Assembly (NCBI RefSeq): GCF_036320965.1
Contig: NC_092234.1
Location: 31,430,203-31,494,202 of the forward strand
Direction: 5' to 3'
DNA: 64,000 bases
Source of the DNA: Panulirus ornatus
Lineage: Eukaryota > Arthropoda > Malacostraca > Decapoda > Palinuridae
Positions 52,298 through 64,000 of this stretch are shown here, piece after piece. The translations under genes and the position numbers were made by a program. The notes under the pieces were generated by a model. It ran no database searches and was not told the origin of the DNA. It saw only the letters and a list, made by a program, of their open reading frames with translations. Within the stretch, counting starts at the first letter, position 1. Every line of letters begins with the position of its first letter.

Positions 52298-53245
52298 TGC
52301 TGTGTCTAAAGCTCACACCACTGGAACAACTTTGATTCATGAACTGTGAACAGACAGACACACAGACAGACAGACACACATACACACACGGGCGAGGGAG
52401 GGGATAATTAAAGCGAACAATTGTACCAAGTGTTAAGTGAGGATATTCCTTTCTTCTTAAATACTTTATGTGAAAAACAACCTCCAATTCCAGGCTTCCT
52501 TTACACACTAACATTAGGAAACTTGTGGATCACAAGGGTAATATAGGAACGCATCACCGGCCCCTGCAATATCTAGCAGCGCTGTGCATAGAGTGTGAGT
52601 GTGAGCGTTTAAAGTCACACTTGAGAAGAAGAAAATAAAAAATATAAAGATACTTGAGGTGTCAAGTATGAGGTTGTACTTAGCTCAAATAACATGCTAG
52701 GATTAACTGCTGTAAAAAATATATATATATATATCAATTTGTCTGATATGTATTATCATTTTTTTTTCGCTTAAGGAACTTGAAACCGTCTGCATCGTCA
52801 ATGTAATGCCATTATTTTTTTTTTATATCATTTTTTTTTTTTTGGCACAACACTGTGAGCTGAAATTTGCATATATTTTACTGAATAGTCTCTGGGGGCT
52901 AAAGTATATTTACGATCGGTTGTAAATAAACGTGCATGGAACTCTGAAACTTTATGTATATCTTAGAAGGAACTTTTTACCTTGCTCTCAGGAACTTTGA
53001 ATGGCAACGCTGGGAGATGACCACCTGTTACGGCGACACTTGGAGATGGCAACACATGACTCTACACCATCTGGTAACACTGAGCCTTAAGTATGGTAGA
53101 CAGTGCTATACAATCACAATGGCATGGTAACACTTTCTTCATGATTACTACACATGGCAACGCGGCCACATAACCACCTGACATACATAATAACAATTGC
53201 ATTGCTAGGGCACGCGTCCGCATCGCGCCATAACCATTTAGCGTG
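52294..53245. other. Non-coding with T-runs and the diverged edge of the 53-kb satellite
   Basis: T-runs at about 52761-52768, 52815-52824 and 52831-52843. From about 52990 the words GGCAACGCTGG, GGAGATGRCC and GGTAACACTGAG appear, and look like diverged units of the satellite that follows. Confidence 0.5.
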
Positions 53246-53570
53246 GTAACACTGCTGCATAATCCTCTGGTATGGTAACATCGATGGTGCATGACCGTCT
53301 GGCATGGTAACACTGCTGCTGCTGCATGACCGTCTGGCATGGTAACACTAGTGCTGCATGACCGTCTGGCATGGTAACACTGCTGCTGCTGCATGACCGT
53401 CTGGCATGGTAACACTGATGCTGCTGCATGACCGCCCGGCATGGTAACACTGATGGTGCTGCATGACCGTCTGGCATGGTAACACTGATGCTGCTGCATG
53501 ACCGTCCGGCATGGTAACACTGATGGTGCTGCATGACCGTCTGGCATGGTAACACTGTTGCATGACCACC
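53246..53570. repeat. Satellite, 35-bp subfamily
   Basis: The unit is GGCATGGTAACACTG plus CTGCTG-type triplets plus CTGCATGACCGTCT (35 bp, with 29-32-bp variants by loss of CTG/GTG triplets). About nine copies. It is the same core as the 29-bp subfamily that follows, with two extra triplets. Confidence 0.93.
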
Positions 53571-53710
53571 CAGCGAGACCAAACTGCAGCTATATGGCCA
53601 CCTGGCTGGCTGGCATGGCAACACTGTTGCATCACCAATGTATATAACCAATCAGAATGGCAACATCACTGCATGACACGACCAGACAAAGCAATATACT
53701 TTGCAGGATA

Positions 53711-54331
53711 ACCACAAGACATGGCAGCACTTCTGCATGACCACACGGCATGGCAATAATGCTGCATGACCTCATGGCATGACAATAATGCTGCATGACC
53801 GCATGGCAATAATGCTGCATGACCTCATGGCATGGCAATAATGCTGCATGACCACACGGCATGGCAATAATGCTGCATGACCACATGGCATGGCAATAAT
53901 GCTGCATGACCACACGGCATGGCAATAATGCTGCATGACCACATGGCATGGCAATAATGCTGCATGACTACAAAGCATGGCAGTAATGCTGCATGACCAC
54001 ATGGCATGGCAATAATGCTGCATGACCACACGGCATGGCAATAATGCTGCATGACCACACGGCATGGCAATAATGCTGCATGACCACATGGCATGGCAAT
54101 AATGCTGCATGACTACATGGCATGGCAGTAATGCTGCATGAATACATGGCATGGCAATAATGCTGCATGACCTCATGGCATGGCAATAATGCTGCATGAC
54201 CACATGGCATGGCAATAATGCTGCATGACTACATGGCATGGCAATAATGCTGCATGACCTCATGGCATGGCAATAATGCTGCATGACCACATGGCATGGC
54301 AATAATGCTGCATGCATGACCACACGGCATG
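53711..54331. repeat. Satellite, 29-bp subfamily, about 20 copies
   Basis: The unit is GGCATGGCAATAATGCTGC plus ATGACCACAT (29 bp). Substitutions are concentrated in the ACCACA/ACCTCA/ACTACA word. As 29 is not divisible by three and the minus consensus lacks stops, all three minus frames are open (for example MPCGHAALLPCRVVMQHYC with a 29-residue period). Those ORFs are artefacts. 53571-53710 is a diverged bridge between the two subfamilies. Confidence 0.95.
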
Positions 54332-57300
54332 ATAATACTGCTGTCATGAACAGCTGACGTGCCACATGACACCACCATGCTTGCCATCACTATGGCCAAC
54401 CACTGGACAGCATTACTTCAGAAGCTTAAAACATAAGACATACTCAACCTGGTTACTCTTTTTCTTTCTTTTTTTTTTCTCTCTTTCAGTACTTCAACAA
54501 ATCACACTTCGGTCAAGCAAGCTAACAACTACCATGAAACTAACAAAACATTAAAGAATCCTGAAGTTCTCTAGTCATACGAATCGCGTCAAGTTCCACT
54601 ACAACACTGGAGAAAAGGTTCGACAGCAAATGGTAATAATTACTGATAGTTTGGAATATAAGAAGCTAAATCTAACTAACTTAACGCGGGCGACAACCCG
54701 GGCCACACGCCAACCCCCAGAGGGGAGTGTTAGAGGAGAGGGTGGGTGGATAGAAATAGGGGGAGAGGGGGTTGAAGAAGGAAGGCCCAGGCGCCCCCAC
54801 CGGAACACGGGGACCACCACCACCAAACACCACCGTCTTGACATAAAGGGCACCAACACCGCACCTCCCTCGCGCTCTTCCTCCCCGCCACGGGGGAGCA
54901 CCGAGCCTGCTGCGTGTCCGGCGGTGCACAAGAACTCGAGGAAATGACGCGAAGTCGAAGGGTAAAGTGAAGCCCAGTCGAACTCTCTCTACTTCCAACA
55001 CTTTCTTTTTTTTTTCTCTTTATAGAAAGAATGCCAAAAGTAGATATATCTAATAGCGTTATGACTACATTTTCTCTCTTCCTTTTTCGGTTCCCACCCC
55101 AAAAAAATGATACAACAATCGGAATGCACAAGTAGTTGGGAATGATTGTGACACCAGACTGAGACGGTTGTGCGATCTCAGCGGCAAGGCAGGTGCTCGG
55201 CCTCACCCCGGGCGGGTTATGGTGGTGCGGGAACCTAATGTCTGTTGGCTCTGAGCCGTGCGTCCTCGAGTCTTAAACCAACACCCAGCGGTGATACCCC
55301 AAGGAGGGTGTCTCAGTCCCTACTAACCTGGCGGACTCCAACCAACACCCTCCCCAGTGCCTCCAGTGTCGCTTTAAGACCACAAGGCAGCACACGGCTT
55401 CTGTTACGGACAGAGGACAATGGGAGGCGATCTTTGGTCTCGCTCCTTCTGGTGAGTGTGACTGTGGACGCCACAACTCTGCAGTACTGAGTGAAAACGA
55501 AATGAAAAAAATATACATATATATATATTGAGAACGACTGTGTGTGTGTGTGTGTGCGTGTGTGGTTGTATCTTGGCCCTACTTGAGAACGACTGTTGCC
55601 ACTCACATCTCCAGCTACTACTTCGTCTTGCTCAACACCTTGTCCTCCTTTGATGTGATAGATCAGCCATTATGATCCAGCTAGCGTATTTAACTCTCAC
55701 GTCTATCTATTCTGAATAGCAAAAAATTACCCTTTATCAAACCCTAGTTAAAGACTAAACAACTGCCGATCACATCACAACCATTGATAGGAACTATGGA
55801 ACCAGTCTAAGGATTCTTAACAATTGAGAGGTAGTTCGGTAGTTTTGCCTGCGGTTGCCGCAGAGGCAGGTGGTCGGTGTCAGTGCCCACGTGAAACCGG
55901 TCCTCCACAAACCATCACAAGAGTATAGCACACTCATGGTAATTAGCGCCGCCAGGTGCCTCAGAACCACTCATCAGCCTTCTGTTCCGTGTTGCATAAA
56001 CTGTTCTTTTTTTTTCTAATTTCTAAATACGAAATGTTTTTTTTGGTTGTTTTCGTACTTTGCCTGTTTTGATTTAGCGTCGTGCATTATTATAAATCTT
56101 TGTTGTGATTAACATTCATAATAACCTTTAACATGATCAGTTTTAAGTACAACTGTGTGACTATTTACAGGTAAGGAAAAAGAATGATCCAGTAATCAAC
56201 AATCAACATAATTCAGCAGATAATTATCTCGGAACGGCAAGGGTTATTAAGACTGAAATAGAAGTTGTTTATGACGCAATCCCAGTATTCTGGTGGAGAC
56301 AAGGACTCCACTCAGAGTTTAAGCAGTCGAGTGACTGGGAGTAACAGTTTAAGCCGTAATCCACATAGGAGGGAGGAGGCGGAAATAAACTGAAGGATAT
56401 CACCAGCGTGAGAATGATATGTGTTTCCTCCATTACAAGTGAGGGGGTCACCTCTGACGACGATGTTGGCAACGTTTGGTCGTCAGATCCTTGTTACCAC
56501 AACACTGACGCGTGTTCACTGAGGGTGTGTGTGTGTCTATACGTGCAAACTGAAGCGGGAGGCTAACGCTTCAGCAACAGGAACTTCTCAAGGGCTGGGG
56601 AGCAGTTCTGAGGCACCTGCCGTTAAGTGCCAAGGTGCCTGGCACTGGGATATATATATATATTTACATATATATATATATATATATATAACAAACTAAC
56701 GCTGTTCCCTATCGGTAACCGTTGAGTTACGCTCTTCTCATCCTTGAACCTCCTCAAGCCGTCCAGTACATATAAAGGTCGTCAGCGGAGTCTTGAGTCT
56801 TCTGCAACACTTCAAGAAGGTTCATTTTTCATCGCTTCATCTTTGTTTTTTTTTTTTTTTTTTCAAGTATGTCAGTAGAGAGACGAACCTATCTTAAATA
56901 AAATCAAATACTAAGTTTCAGTTCGCTGACCATCACTAGGTATCACAAATAACACTTGTGTGGACTTCTTGTGGTACGTATATATATATATTTTTTTTTT
57001 AAAAATCAACCTCCGAGTTGACGGCTTGCATGTACTTGTGGAAAACATGTGGAGAAACGTTTATAATCTCTAATCATTTTATTTTTGCATCATAATGCAC
57101 TTGTATATATAATATATACATATATATTTACTTCCCACAAGAGGAGAATTTAGTGTGCACATGTTTTAGGGGTTATATTTGAAGAGTCTTGCGAGGTTTT
57201 CTTATTCTAAGGTTTTGGGATTATCACCTTGATGAGTGAGAGTCCTCCGCTGCTTCATGTACCACCGTCAGGAGGAGAGGAACTGGTGGACGCTCGCCAG

Positions 57301-57429
57301 CGTCACCCGAGATAACGTAAAGAAGCGGCCCTTGACCCATCCGGGCAGCGTGGGGTCGCACTATCGCTACAGGAACATAGTACTGGCCACGATAAACCTA
57401 CGTAGGAACCATTATCCACAGGATCAATT
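54332..57429. other. Non-coding, nothing recognised
   Basis: 54670-54960 is GC-rich (G-runs at 54722-54785) with overlapping ORFs in both strands but no domain. A short (GT)n is at 55537-55564 and TA-rich patches at 56650-56690 and 56980-57000. Downstream exons of the minus-strand zinc-finger gene would be expected in this direction, but none could be identified. Confidence 0.45.
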
Positions 57430-57867
57430 GATTGTATGAATCAGTGCCCACGCCCGCGCCCACGCCGCCCGTGTCCACCACCCGCGGCCGACACGCCCAC
57501 GCCTTACATGTGCATTGTGGGCGGCCACAGCGTGGCCCTCCAGGCTGTAGCGTGGGCGTGTGGGCGTGATGGTCGGGCGGCGTGGCGAGGGCGGGGCGGT
57601 GTGCGGCGCCTGGTGACCGCTAGCTACAACACGACGACGTCTACACGGACACAGGAGCGGCGAGGCCACAGCGACACACGACACAGCTTGTGGGGCGTCG
57701 CCGCGGGGCGTTTACTGCGAGGCGTTAAGTGGGCGGGGCACGGGGCCCGGCCTGCGAGGAGGGGCGTGGCGGCCCGGGCCAGGCGGACCTGATCCAGGAG
57801 GCCCGGGGGCCACGCTGGTCGCTGAGGGTGGAAGCCAGATGGCCAGGTGGGCCGCTAATGGCCCACC
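57430..57867. other. GC- and CpG-rich stretch next to the zinc-finger exon
   Basis: The sequence switches abruptly from AT-rich to very GC-rich with many CG dinucleotides (for example the CCCACGCCCGCGCCC and GGGGCCCGGCC stretches). ORFs exist on both strands but show no domain. It may be intron, untranslated or coding flank of the zinc-finger gene, or part of a CpG-island-like promoter. Confidence 0.5.
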
Positions 57868-58490
57868 CTACTGGCTAGGGGCCGGCTGCGGCCCAGGGGT
57901 TGAGGCAGCACTGTCCTTGTTGATGTTGGCGTTGGTGTCGGTGCCGGGGTGGGCCGCCTGCGCCAGGGCCGTGATCTGCCGCACCACCGCCGCAACCTCC
58001 GCGTCCTCTACCACGCTGCCGCCGCCGCCGCCGGAGCTGACCGTGGTGGAGACGGCGCGATGCTGCTCGCTGTCCAGGTGACGCCGGTACTCGACCAGCG
58101 TGGCGGCGTGGTGTCGACACGCGGTGCAGGCGTACAGCAGCTGCGTGAGTCTGAGGACGCCGCGGGTGTGGTCGAGGGCCCGCTGGTGGGCGGCCAGGAG
58201 GGTGGGCGACGGGAACACGAGGCGGCAGGACTTGCACACCCAACCCACTTCCCCCTCTGAGTGCTCTGCCGTCTCGCCCGCGTCGCTCGCCCGCCCACCG
58301 TCCAGCGTGAAGCTCGCGCCAGACGACCCGGGGGAGTTCAGGTGGGCGTTGAGTTCGGCGTGGGCCGTGGGCGGCAGCTGGAGCATGGAGAGCGGCGTGC
58401 CGCCCCCGTAGTGTCCCCCTGACACCTGGTCGAAACCGGAGCCGCCCATTCCGCCGCCGCTGCTGCCGCTGGTACTGGTGCCCCCGTTAC
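57868..58490 (-). CDS. C2H2 zinc-finger protein exon (transcription-factor-like)
   Basis: Minus-strand reading frame with two C2H2 fingers. Finger 1 is CKSCRLVFPSPTLLAAHQRALDH (C-x2-C-x12-H-x5-H) and finger 2 is CTACRHHAATLVEYRRHLDSEQH (same spacing), at about residues 85-107 and 121-143 of the exon. The x5 spacing is typical of U1/ZFHX-type fingers. A Gly/Ser-rich stretch precedes them, then a PPTAHAELNAHL segment and an acidic SEGEVG linker. A Gly/Val and Ala-rich tail follows. The exon start is set at 58490, after an acceptor-like TTCTTCCGGCAG on the minus strand, and composition drops to AT-rich just upstream. The frame ends at a TAG (57868-57870); whether that is the true end or lies past an unrecognised donor is open. 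Possibly part of a zfh-2/ZFHX-like gene, but that rests on style, not on a match. Confidence 0.72.
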
Positions 58491-58922
<432 letters not shown>

Positions 58923-60113
58923 TGTTACGTATGGTTATAAAGGGAAATCATTTCTTAAGTCATACCAAGCACCCTTACACACAAGCCCCTCCAGTCCAGA
59001 GCTGGAGTATCTTATCATAACGCCAGTATGAAGACAACTGAACTAATATGACTCCCCTCACCAGTGAGTACTATAAACCCCTTAAACACAATGACTTCAA
59101 ACTCTCCACCACAAACACTCGAGTTCTCCCCAAAAGGATTATGTTACTGTGCTTAAAGGGATTACCCAACAGTTGAAATGCTAGTATCACACACAGACAC
59201 ACACACACCACAACCTTACGTTACAAATCTGATCCAAGTGAGATTCAGACACGTAAAACCCTCAAGTATTATATAATAACACTTTACAAGCCAAAGAAAT
59301 AGTAGTATGTTGCACACACCGACAGATAAATATTGTGCTCACTCAGTCGCTCATGACTCAATTAATAATATACATGTTCACAGTTATGGACAAAACACCG
59401 AAATCTATTGACGATGGATGAAATAATGTGGCTGGCATAAACCATCGGTCACAACAGGTAAATCATTTACAACACTTAACTAGAGTTGGTCCCAAGACTG
59501 TGGTCCCTTTAGCACACCACTTCTTACCAGTCTGAGGCTTAACCATTACTAAATAATCTTCGGTTACAGCCAGTCTATTAATTCCAAATGTTGGATAAAA
59601 TAAGTTATAATCCTAAGAATCAATCATCAGATAAATGGAAGTATGGTAACAAAGGAAACACAAGCAGAACTTAGTTATGATCCTCTACACTGAAATTATA
59701 TTCAGATAACACAGACGCTACTTATGAACCCGAAACAGTCTGGAACAATAGATCTATTTACGACCCCTTAGATTAAGTCATACTTAAAACTTTATTCATT
59801 ATGGATAAGTCAAACTTACCAACGAGGATAAAAGCTTATCTGCTCAGCCTACATGACACAAGCTTTCCTTGTTTCCAACACTGACGTAAGAAAGGCTCAC
59901 ACTTTAGCTGAAGGGGCCTTACTTGACACATGGGCGAGAAACACTGCTGTGTCAGTAAGTACCTCCCCTAACACTACAAAGCCTCCACGACGCGTTGTGA
60001 CGGGATCTGAAACCATGGAGAACACTACGGAGAAGGGCATAATCCTTTATACCACAAGGTACCAGGGTTTAGATCATACACTTGTACACAAGTAATATGT
60101 CTGCAACTTCAGA
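58923..60113. other. Non-coding, nothing recognised
   Basis: AT-rich, short CA run near 59192-59209, no ORF with a domain. Confidence 0.5.
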
Positions 60114-60441
60114 TAATGAGACAGCTGTCATACCACAGCTTGGATGAGACAGCTGTCATACCACAGCTTGGATGAGACAGCTGTCATATTGCAGCTTGGA
60201 TGAGACAGCTGTCATACTTCAGCTTGGATGAGACAGCTGTCATATTGCAGCTTGGATGAGACAGCTGTCATACCACAGCTTGGATGAGACAGCTGTCATA
60301 CTGCAGCTTGGATGAGACAGCTGTCATACTGCAGCTTGGATGAGACAGCTGTCATATTGCAGCTTGGATGAGACAGCTGTCATACTGCAGCTTGGATGAG
60401 ACAGCTGTCATATTGCAGCTTGGATGAGACAGCTGTCATAC
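60114..60441. repeat. 28-bp minisatellite, about 12 copies
   Basis: The unit is GATGAGACAGCTGTCATA plus CTGCAGCTTG (28 bp) with a variable CCAC/TTGC/CTGC/CTTC word. Every unit contains GACAGCTGTC, a 10-bp palindrome with an E-box core. 60442-60620 is a diverged continuation (GATGATACAGCCGT-like, about 35-bp spacing). Confidence 0.95.
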
Positions 60442-61310
60442 CGCAACCTGGATGATACAGCTGTATGACCTAAAAATCTGGGATGATACAACCGTAAAAC
60501 AAACAAAATCTGGGATGATACAGCCGTGAGATCTAAACATCCTAGGGACATGCAGCCGTAACACTTAAAAATCCTTGACTTATGCAGCCGCAAAACACCT
60601 CAATACCTTGACTGATATACCTGGAAGACTTCCATGACCCTAAGGCCACGAGAGAACCCCAACACCTCGAAAGATAATAAGACACCTCCAACCCTTGACG
60701 TCACCGTTGACACACGCCACAGATCTTCAGGGCCATCTAACCGTCAGTATACCGAAGCCCTGGATATTCTGAGCCATCCATACCTTTACCTTACACCTAC
60801 TATACCCACACACACACAAACGCCCCTGGATAATGGGTCTATATGAAGCCTCATCCTTGATTACTACAGCCACAACAGACCCAAAACCCTGGGTCATGCA
60901 ACCTTACATTCCTACCTAGAACAAACCAGGGATATAAACCTCGTGATAAACCAGATGCCAGACCTAAACCCCTAGATTATATAGATACTAGATTGATAAA
61001 GCCCATGTTAAAACAATGGCCAGTTATAAGTAAAAGATACAGGAGCTTTAAACCACTCGATCTAATCTTACATGGAATACAGACATCATAGGTTTGAACC
61101 TCTAGATAAAGATACCATAGACATAAACTCTTAAAGACAAAGTGTACTAGAGACCTAAACCCCGAGTAAAACAGATACCAGAGACCTGGTGAAACAAATG
61201 CCAGAGACCCACTCCCCTTTGAGTAAAGATAACAGAGACCTAAACCCCTGGCAAAACAGATTACCAGGGGCCTAAACCCATTAGATGAAATAGATAACAG
61301 AGACTGAAAA
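60442..61310. repeat. Degenerate tandem repeats, ~35-bp period
   Basis: First (60442-60620) GGATGATACAGCCGTAA-like units. Then, mainly 60920-61310, the phrase AGAGACCTAAACCCC followed by TAAAACAGATACC recurs. Units are eroded and of variable length. Confidence 0.65.
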
Positions 61311-61667
61311 AATACCCAGCTCAGTGCGAGAGCAGAAGCCCCAAAAAGAGGTCTAAAAATCGGGTCTAAAAAGATGGATCTAAGATCACATAAAAACGAG
61401 AGCAACCTGGGTGACACATCAGTGCATTGTGAGCTATGATGGTCTCCCGCCCTAACTTTGCATCGAGAATGGGCCCAGCCCTTACCCTTATTCGTCCCAT
61501 TATGTCATTCCCTCTTGGATTCCGCCCATTAGTATGGCGTAGGAGAAAGGGGGGTGGTTCTAGTGAACCTCCCAGTATTGCACAAGGCGCCTATGGCAGT
61601 TCCTGAACCCGGATGCGAGTCGATGGTATTTGGGAATTCTCTTTGAAATTATATGGAAACCACTTAC

Positions 61668-61790
61668 TACATTCGTATAGGTTCTAAAGGTGTGTAAATC
61701 TTGTAGATATCCGTCGTTTGGGTTCTAAAGGTATTGTAAATCTTGTAACCTTTGTCGTGTGGGTTCTGAAGATATCTTAGATTTTGAAGA
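61668..61790. repeat. ~40-bp tandem repeat, three copies
   Basis: GGTTCTAAAGGT or GGTTCTGAAGAT begins each unit (61679, 61719, 61760), followed by GTAAATCTTGTA and a GTCGT word. Confidence 0.8.
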
Positions 61791-61929
61791 CATTCGCTTT
61801 TCGACCTTATCTCATTCAGCAAACTGCAAGGTCTATACATACGAATTACTTTGAAATACTTCTTAACACGCCACGCCATTGAGACCACTCTGAAGCTCTG
61901 TGGATTCAGTCGAATACCACTTCTGAAAC

Positions 61930-62480
61930 CTCACACTACCACAGCTTGAGCATCTCCTCTGAAGCCTCATGCTACCACAGCTTGAGCATCTCTGAAGCCT
62001 CATGCTACCACAGCTTGAACATCTCTGAAGCCTCATGCTACCACAGCTTGAGCATCTTTGAAGCCTCATGCTACCACAGCTTGAACATCCCTTATCCACA
62101 AGCTACCACAACTTGAAGACCCCTTAAGAACCATCTCATAATGACAACTTGTGAATTCTTAATGAATCATCCACATTTCAGAACCCCACTGGAACCTCCT
62201 CATTACCACAGCTTGCGACCACATTCTGAACTCTCCCACTACATCATCAAGCTTGAGAAGCCCCTCTGAACTTGGCCATCACAACAGCTTGAGAACCACT
62301 CCTGAGCCCTTCAATTACCAAAGCTTGAGAACCAACACTTGAACCATCCCATTACTACACCTTGAGAACCCCCTTCTGAACCCCTCTCATTACTGAATCT
62401 CAAGAACCCCCTCTGAACCCTTTCCATAACTACAGTTTGAGAACCCCATCCAAACCCCTCCAATCACCTCAGCTTGAGAA
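61930..62480. repeat. 33-bp minisatellite decaying to longer units
   Basis: CTGAAGCCTCATGCTACC then ACAGCTTGAGCATCT (33 bp) is repeated about five times to 62100, one copy with an extra CTC. Diverged units with AACCC and CAGCTTGAGAACC words continue to about 62480. The shared CAGCTTG word also occurs in the 60.1-kb repeat. Confidence 0.85.
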
Positions 62481-62862
62481 CGCACTAACACTCAAACCTG
62501 TTCAAAACTCTCTCGCTTTGTTATCATCATTCGCGACCATTATCTTTTAATGTATTTTATACTTGCATTCTTTATCAATTTCTTCTATGTGCTGATGTAC
62601 TTTTTATTATCTCTCCTGTAACCGCTCTGACCCTCCCTACTTCAAAAACACGTAAAAAGGGTGCATATGAATAACAGTCTGTCAATACTCTGGAGCCGCA
62701 AACTGTTGAGAAATTCTAAATTCAATCTGGTTTGAAAACTTTTCGATACTGTGGAAACCTTAGCTTAGTCCCTCTCCAGAGCCTGACGCGTTCTGGAAAT
62801 AGCTAACGATGCTATTTTGTCTAGTTTCTTGAAAACACTCATTCTAAACTGGATATCGCTTT
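62481..62862. other. Non-coding, nothing recognised
   Basis: AT-rich, no repeat or ORF of note. Confidence 0.5.
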
Positions 62863-62896
62863 CCACACACACACACACACACACACAGGCACGCAC

Positions 62897-62992
62897 GGTT
62901 CGAATCCTGGGTGTGGCAATCTGCTCACACCGAATCCAAGTGTTCATCCTCCACTCGGGGTTGGTAGATAAATAGGTACCTAGCTCAGGCTG

Positions 62993-62996
<4 letters not shown>
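62897..62996 (+). mobile_element. tRNA-derived SINE fragment (B-box and body)
   Basis: A perfect B-box GGTTCGAATCC (62897-62907) is followed by GGGTGTGGCAA and a body ending GATAAATAGGTACC and GCTCAGGCTGGTG. To my recollection that body type is shared by tRNA SINEs of marine invertebrates. The A-box half is missing: the sequence upstream is (CA)n at about 62863-62887. A (GT)n run at 62996-63024 follows, as a simple-repeat tail would. Confidence 0.6.
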
Positions 62997-63024
<28 letters not shown>

Positions 63025-63074
63025 ACACATAGGAGTAAAGATATGCTATGTATTACAAGTTTAAGAGAAGGTGG

Positions 63075-63146
<72 letters not shown>
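63075..63146. repeat. (TA)n microsatellite at SINE-like copy C 5' side
   Basis: About 72 bp of pure TA ending at the first base of the element (CCCTGGGG). Confidence 0.97.
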
Positions 63147-63534
<388 letters not shown>

Positions 63535-63730
63535 CCCTGGGGATAGGGGAGAAAGAATACTTCCCACGTATTCCCTGCATGTCGTAGAAGGCGACTAAAA
63601 GGGGAGGGAGCGGGGGGCTGGAAATCCTCCCCTCTCGTTTTTTTTTAATTTTCCAAAAGAAGGAACAGAGAATTGGGCCAGGTGAGGGTATTCCCTCAAA
63701 GGCCCACTCCTCTGTTCTTAACGCTACCTT
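63535..63730 (+). mobile_element. SINE-like element, copy D (3' end missing)
   Basis: RTE 5' UTR-like half and the hairpin (63664-63716) are present. The sequence stops after ACGCTACCT, before the 3'-terminal stem-loop, and continues directly as a minus-strand RTE fragment. The copy lies in the same orientation as copy C, separated from it only by (TA)n. Confidence 0.87.
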
Positions 63731-64000
63731 TTACCCTTCTGCATGTTCAGGCCCCGATCACTCAAAATCAATTTCACTCCATCTTTCCACCTCCAATTTA
63801 GTTTCCCACTTCTCCTCGTTCCCTCCACCTCTGACACATATATCCTCTTTGTCAATCTTTCCTCACTCATTCTCTCCATGTGACCAAACCATTTCAAAAC
63901 ACCCTCTTCTGCTCTCTCAACCACACTTTTTTTATTACCACACATCTCTCATACCCTTTCATTACTTACTCGATCAAACCACCTCACACCACATATTGTC
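63731..64000 (-). pseudogene. RTE reverse transcriptase fragment, minus strand, with an in-frame stop
   Basis: Covers the C-terminal region of the RTE ORF (MCGNKKSVVERAEEGVLKWF onward) and continues past the window end. Its own 3' UTR and last ~15 codons are missing, cut off at the junction with the SINE-like copy D. A TGA replaces the Arg codon of VREMCG (63949-63951). Several substitutions (RRSGKLNWRWKDGVKLIL) separate it from the intact copy. It is non-functional. Confidence 0.88.

Noticed and set aside
53772..54365. 197-codon minus ORF with Cys/His-rich repeats (MPCGHAALLPCRVV)
   Set aside because: The Cys and His spacing is dictated by the 29-bp satellite unit and is not a metal-binding fold. 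Two overlapping frames look the same.
54630..54947. GC-rich ORFs on both strands as possible exons of the zinc-finger gene
   Set aside because: No conserved residues and equally open in several frames, which follows from high GC content.
57436..57792. 118-codon plus ORF, Arg/Gly/Pro-rich
   Set aside because: Composition-driven ORF in the CpG-rich island. No domain, and opposite to the zinc-finger exon.

Overview
The window is eukaryotic nuclear DNA, most likely from an arthropod and probably a decapod crustacean. That attribution is inference. It rests on the very high density of long uninterrupted (GA/TC)n, (CA/GT)n and (TA)n microsatellites, on RTE-type retrotransposons with the LYGCEAW-type C-terminal region common in arthropods, on tRNA-derived SINE fragments, and on almost no protein-coding content in an AT-rich background. 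There are no operons, bacterial signals, CRISPR arrays or viral genes.

Layout: 0-1.7 kb holds two RTE retrotransposon fragments meeting tail to tail, the second ending in a (TA)n(GT)n microsatellite. 1.7-15 kb is mostly unannotatable intergenic or intronic DNA with a degenerate ~94-bp tandem array (5.0-5.5 kb), a decayed RTE copy (7.6-8.5 kb) and two (TC)n tracts. 15-30 kb is repeat rich: two copies of an RTE-related SINE-like element bordered by (TA)n, and minisatellites of 17, 43, 23, ~27, 42 (with a 168-bp higher-order period) and 31 bp. 30.26-33.6 kb is a full-length RTE element with an open 998-codon endonuclease/reverse-transcriptase ORF on the minus strand. 36.2-37.4 kb is a heavily decayed CR1/Jockey-like reverse transcriptase on the minus strand. 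38-47 kb holds several fossil tandem repeats, a tRNA-like SINE head (39.3 kb) and a G-run cluster followed by CRE and CCAAT motifs (41.66-42.2 kb). 53.2-54.3 kb is a satellite with 35- and 29-bp subfamilies. 57.4-58.5 kb is an isolated GC-rich island carrying the only convincing host coding sequence, a minus-strand exon with two C2H2 zinc fingers. 60.1-62.5 kb is a run of further tandem repeats. 62.9-64 kb holds a tRNA-SINE tail, two SINE-like copies between (TA)n tracts, and a chimeric junction into another RTE fragment.

How the parts relate: the SINE-like copies share the 5' UTR (about 115 bp, up to and just past the start codon) and the 3'-terminal stem-loop of the full-length RTE, but replace the body with a conserved imperfect hairpin of about 53 nt. 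The simplest reading is a non-autonomous family mobilised by the RTE in this window. The zinc-finger exon probably belongs to a large developmental transcription-factor gene whose introns and flanks hold much of the rest. No other exon could be supported.
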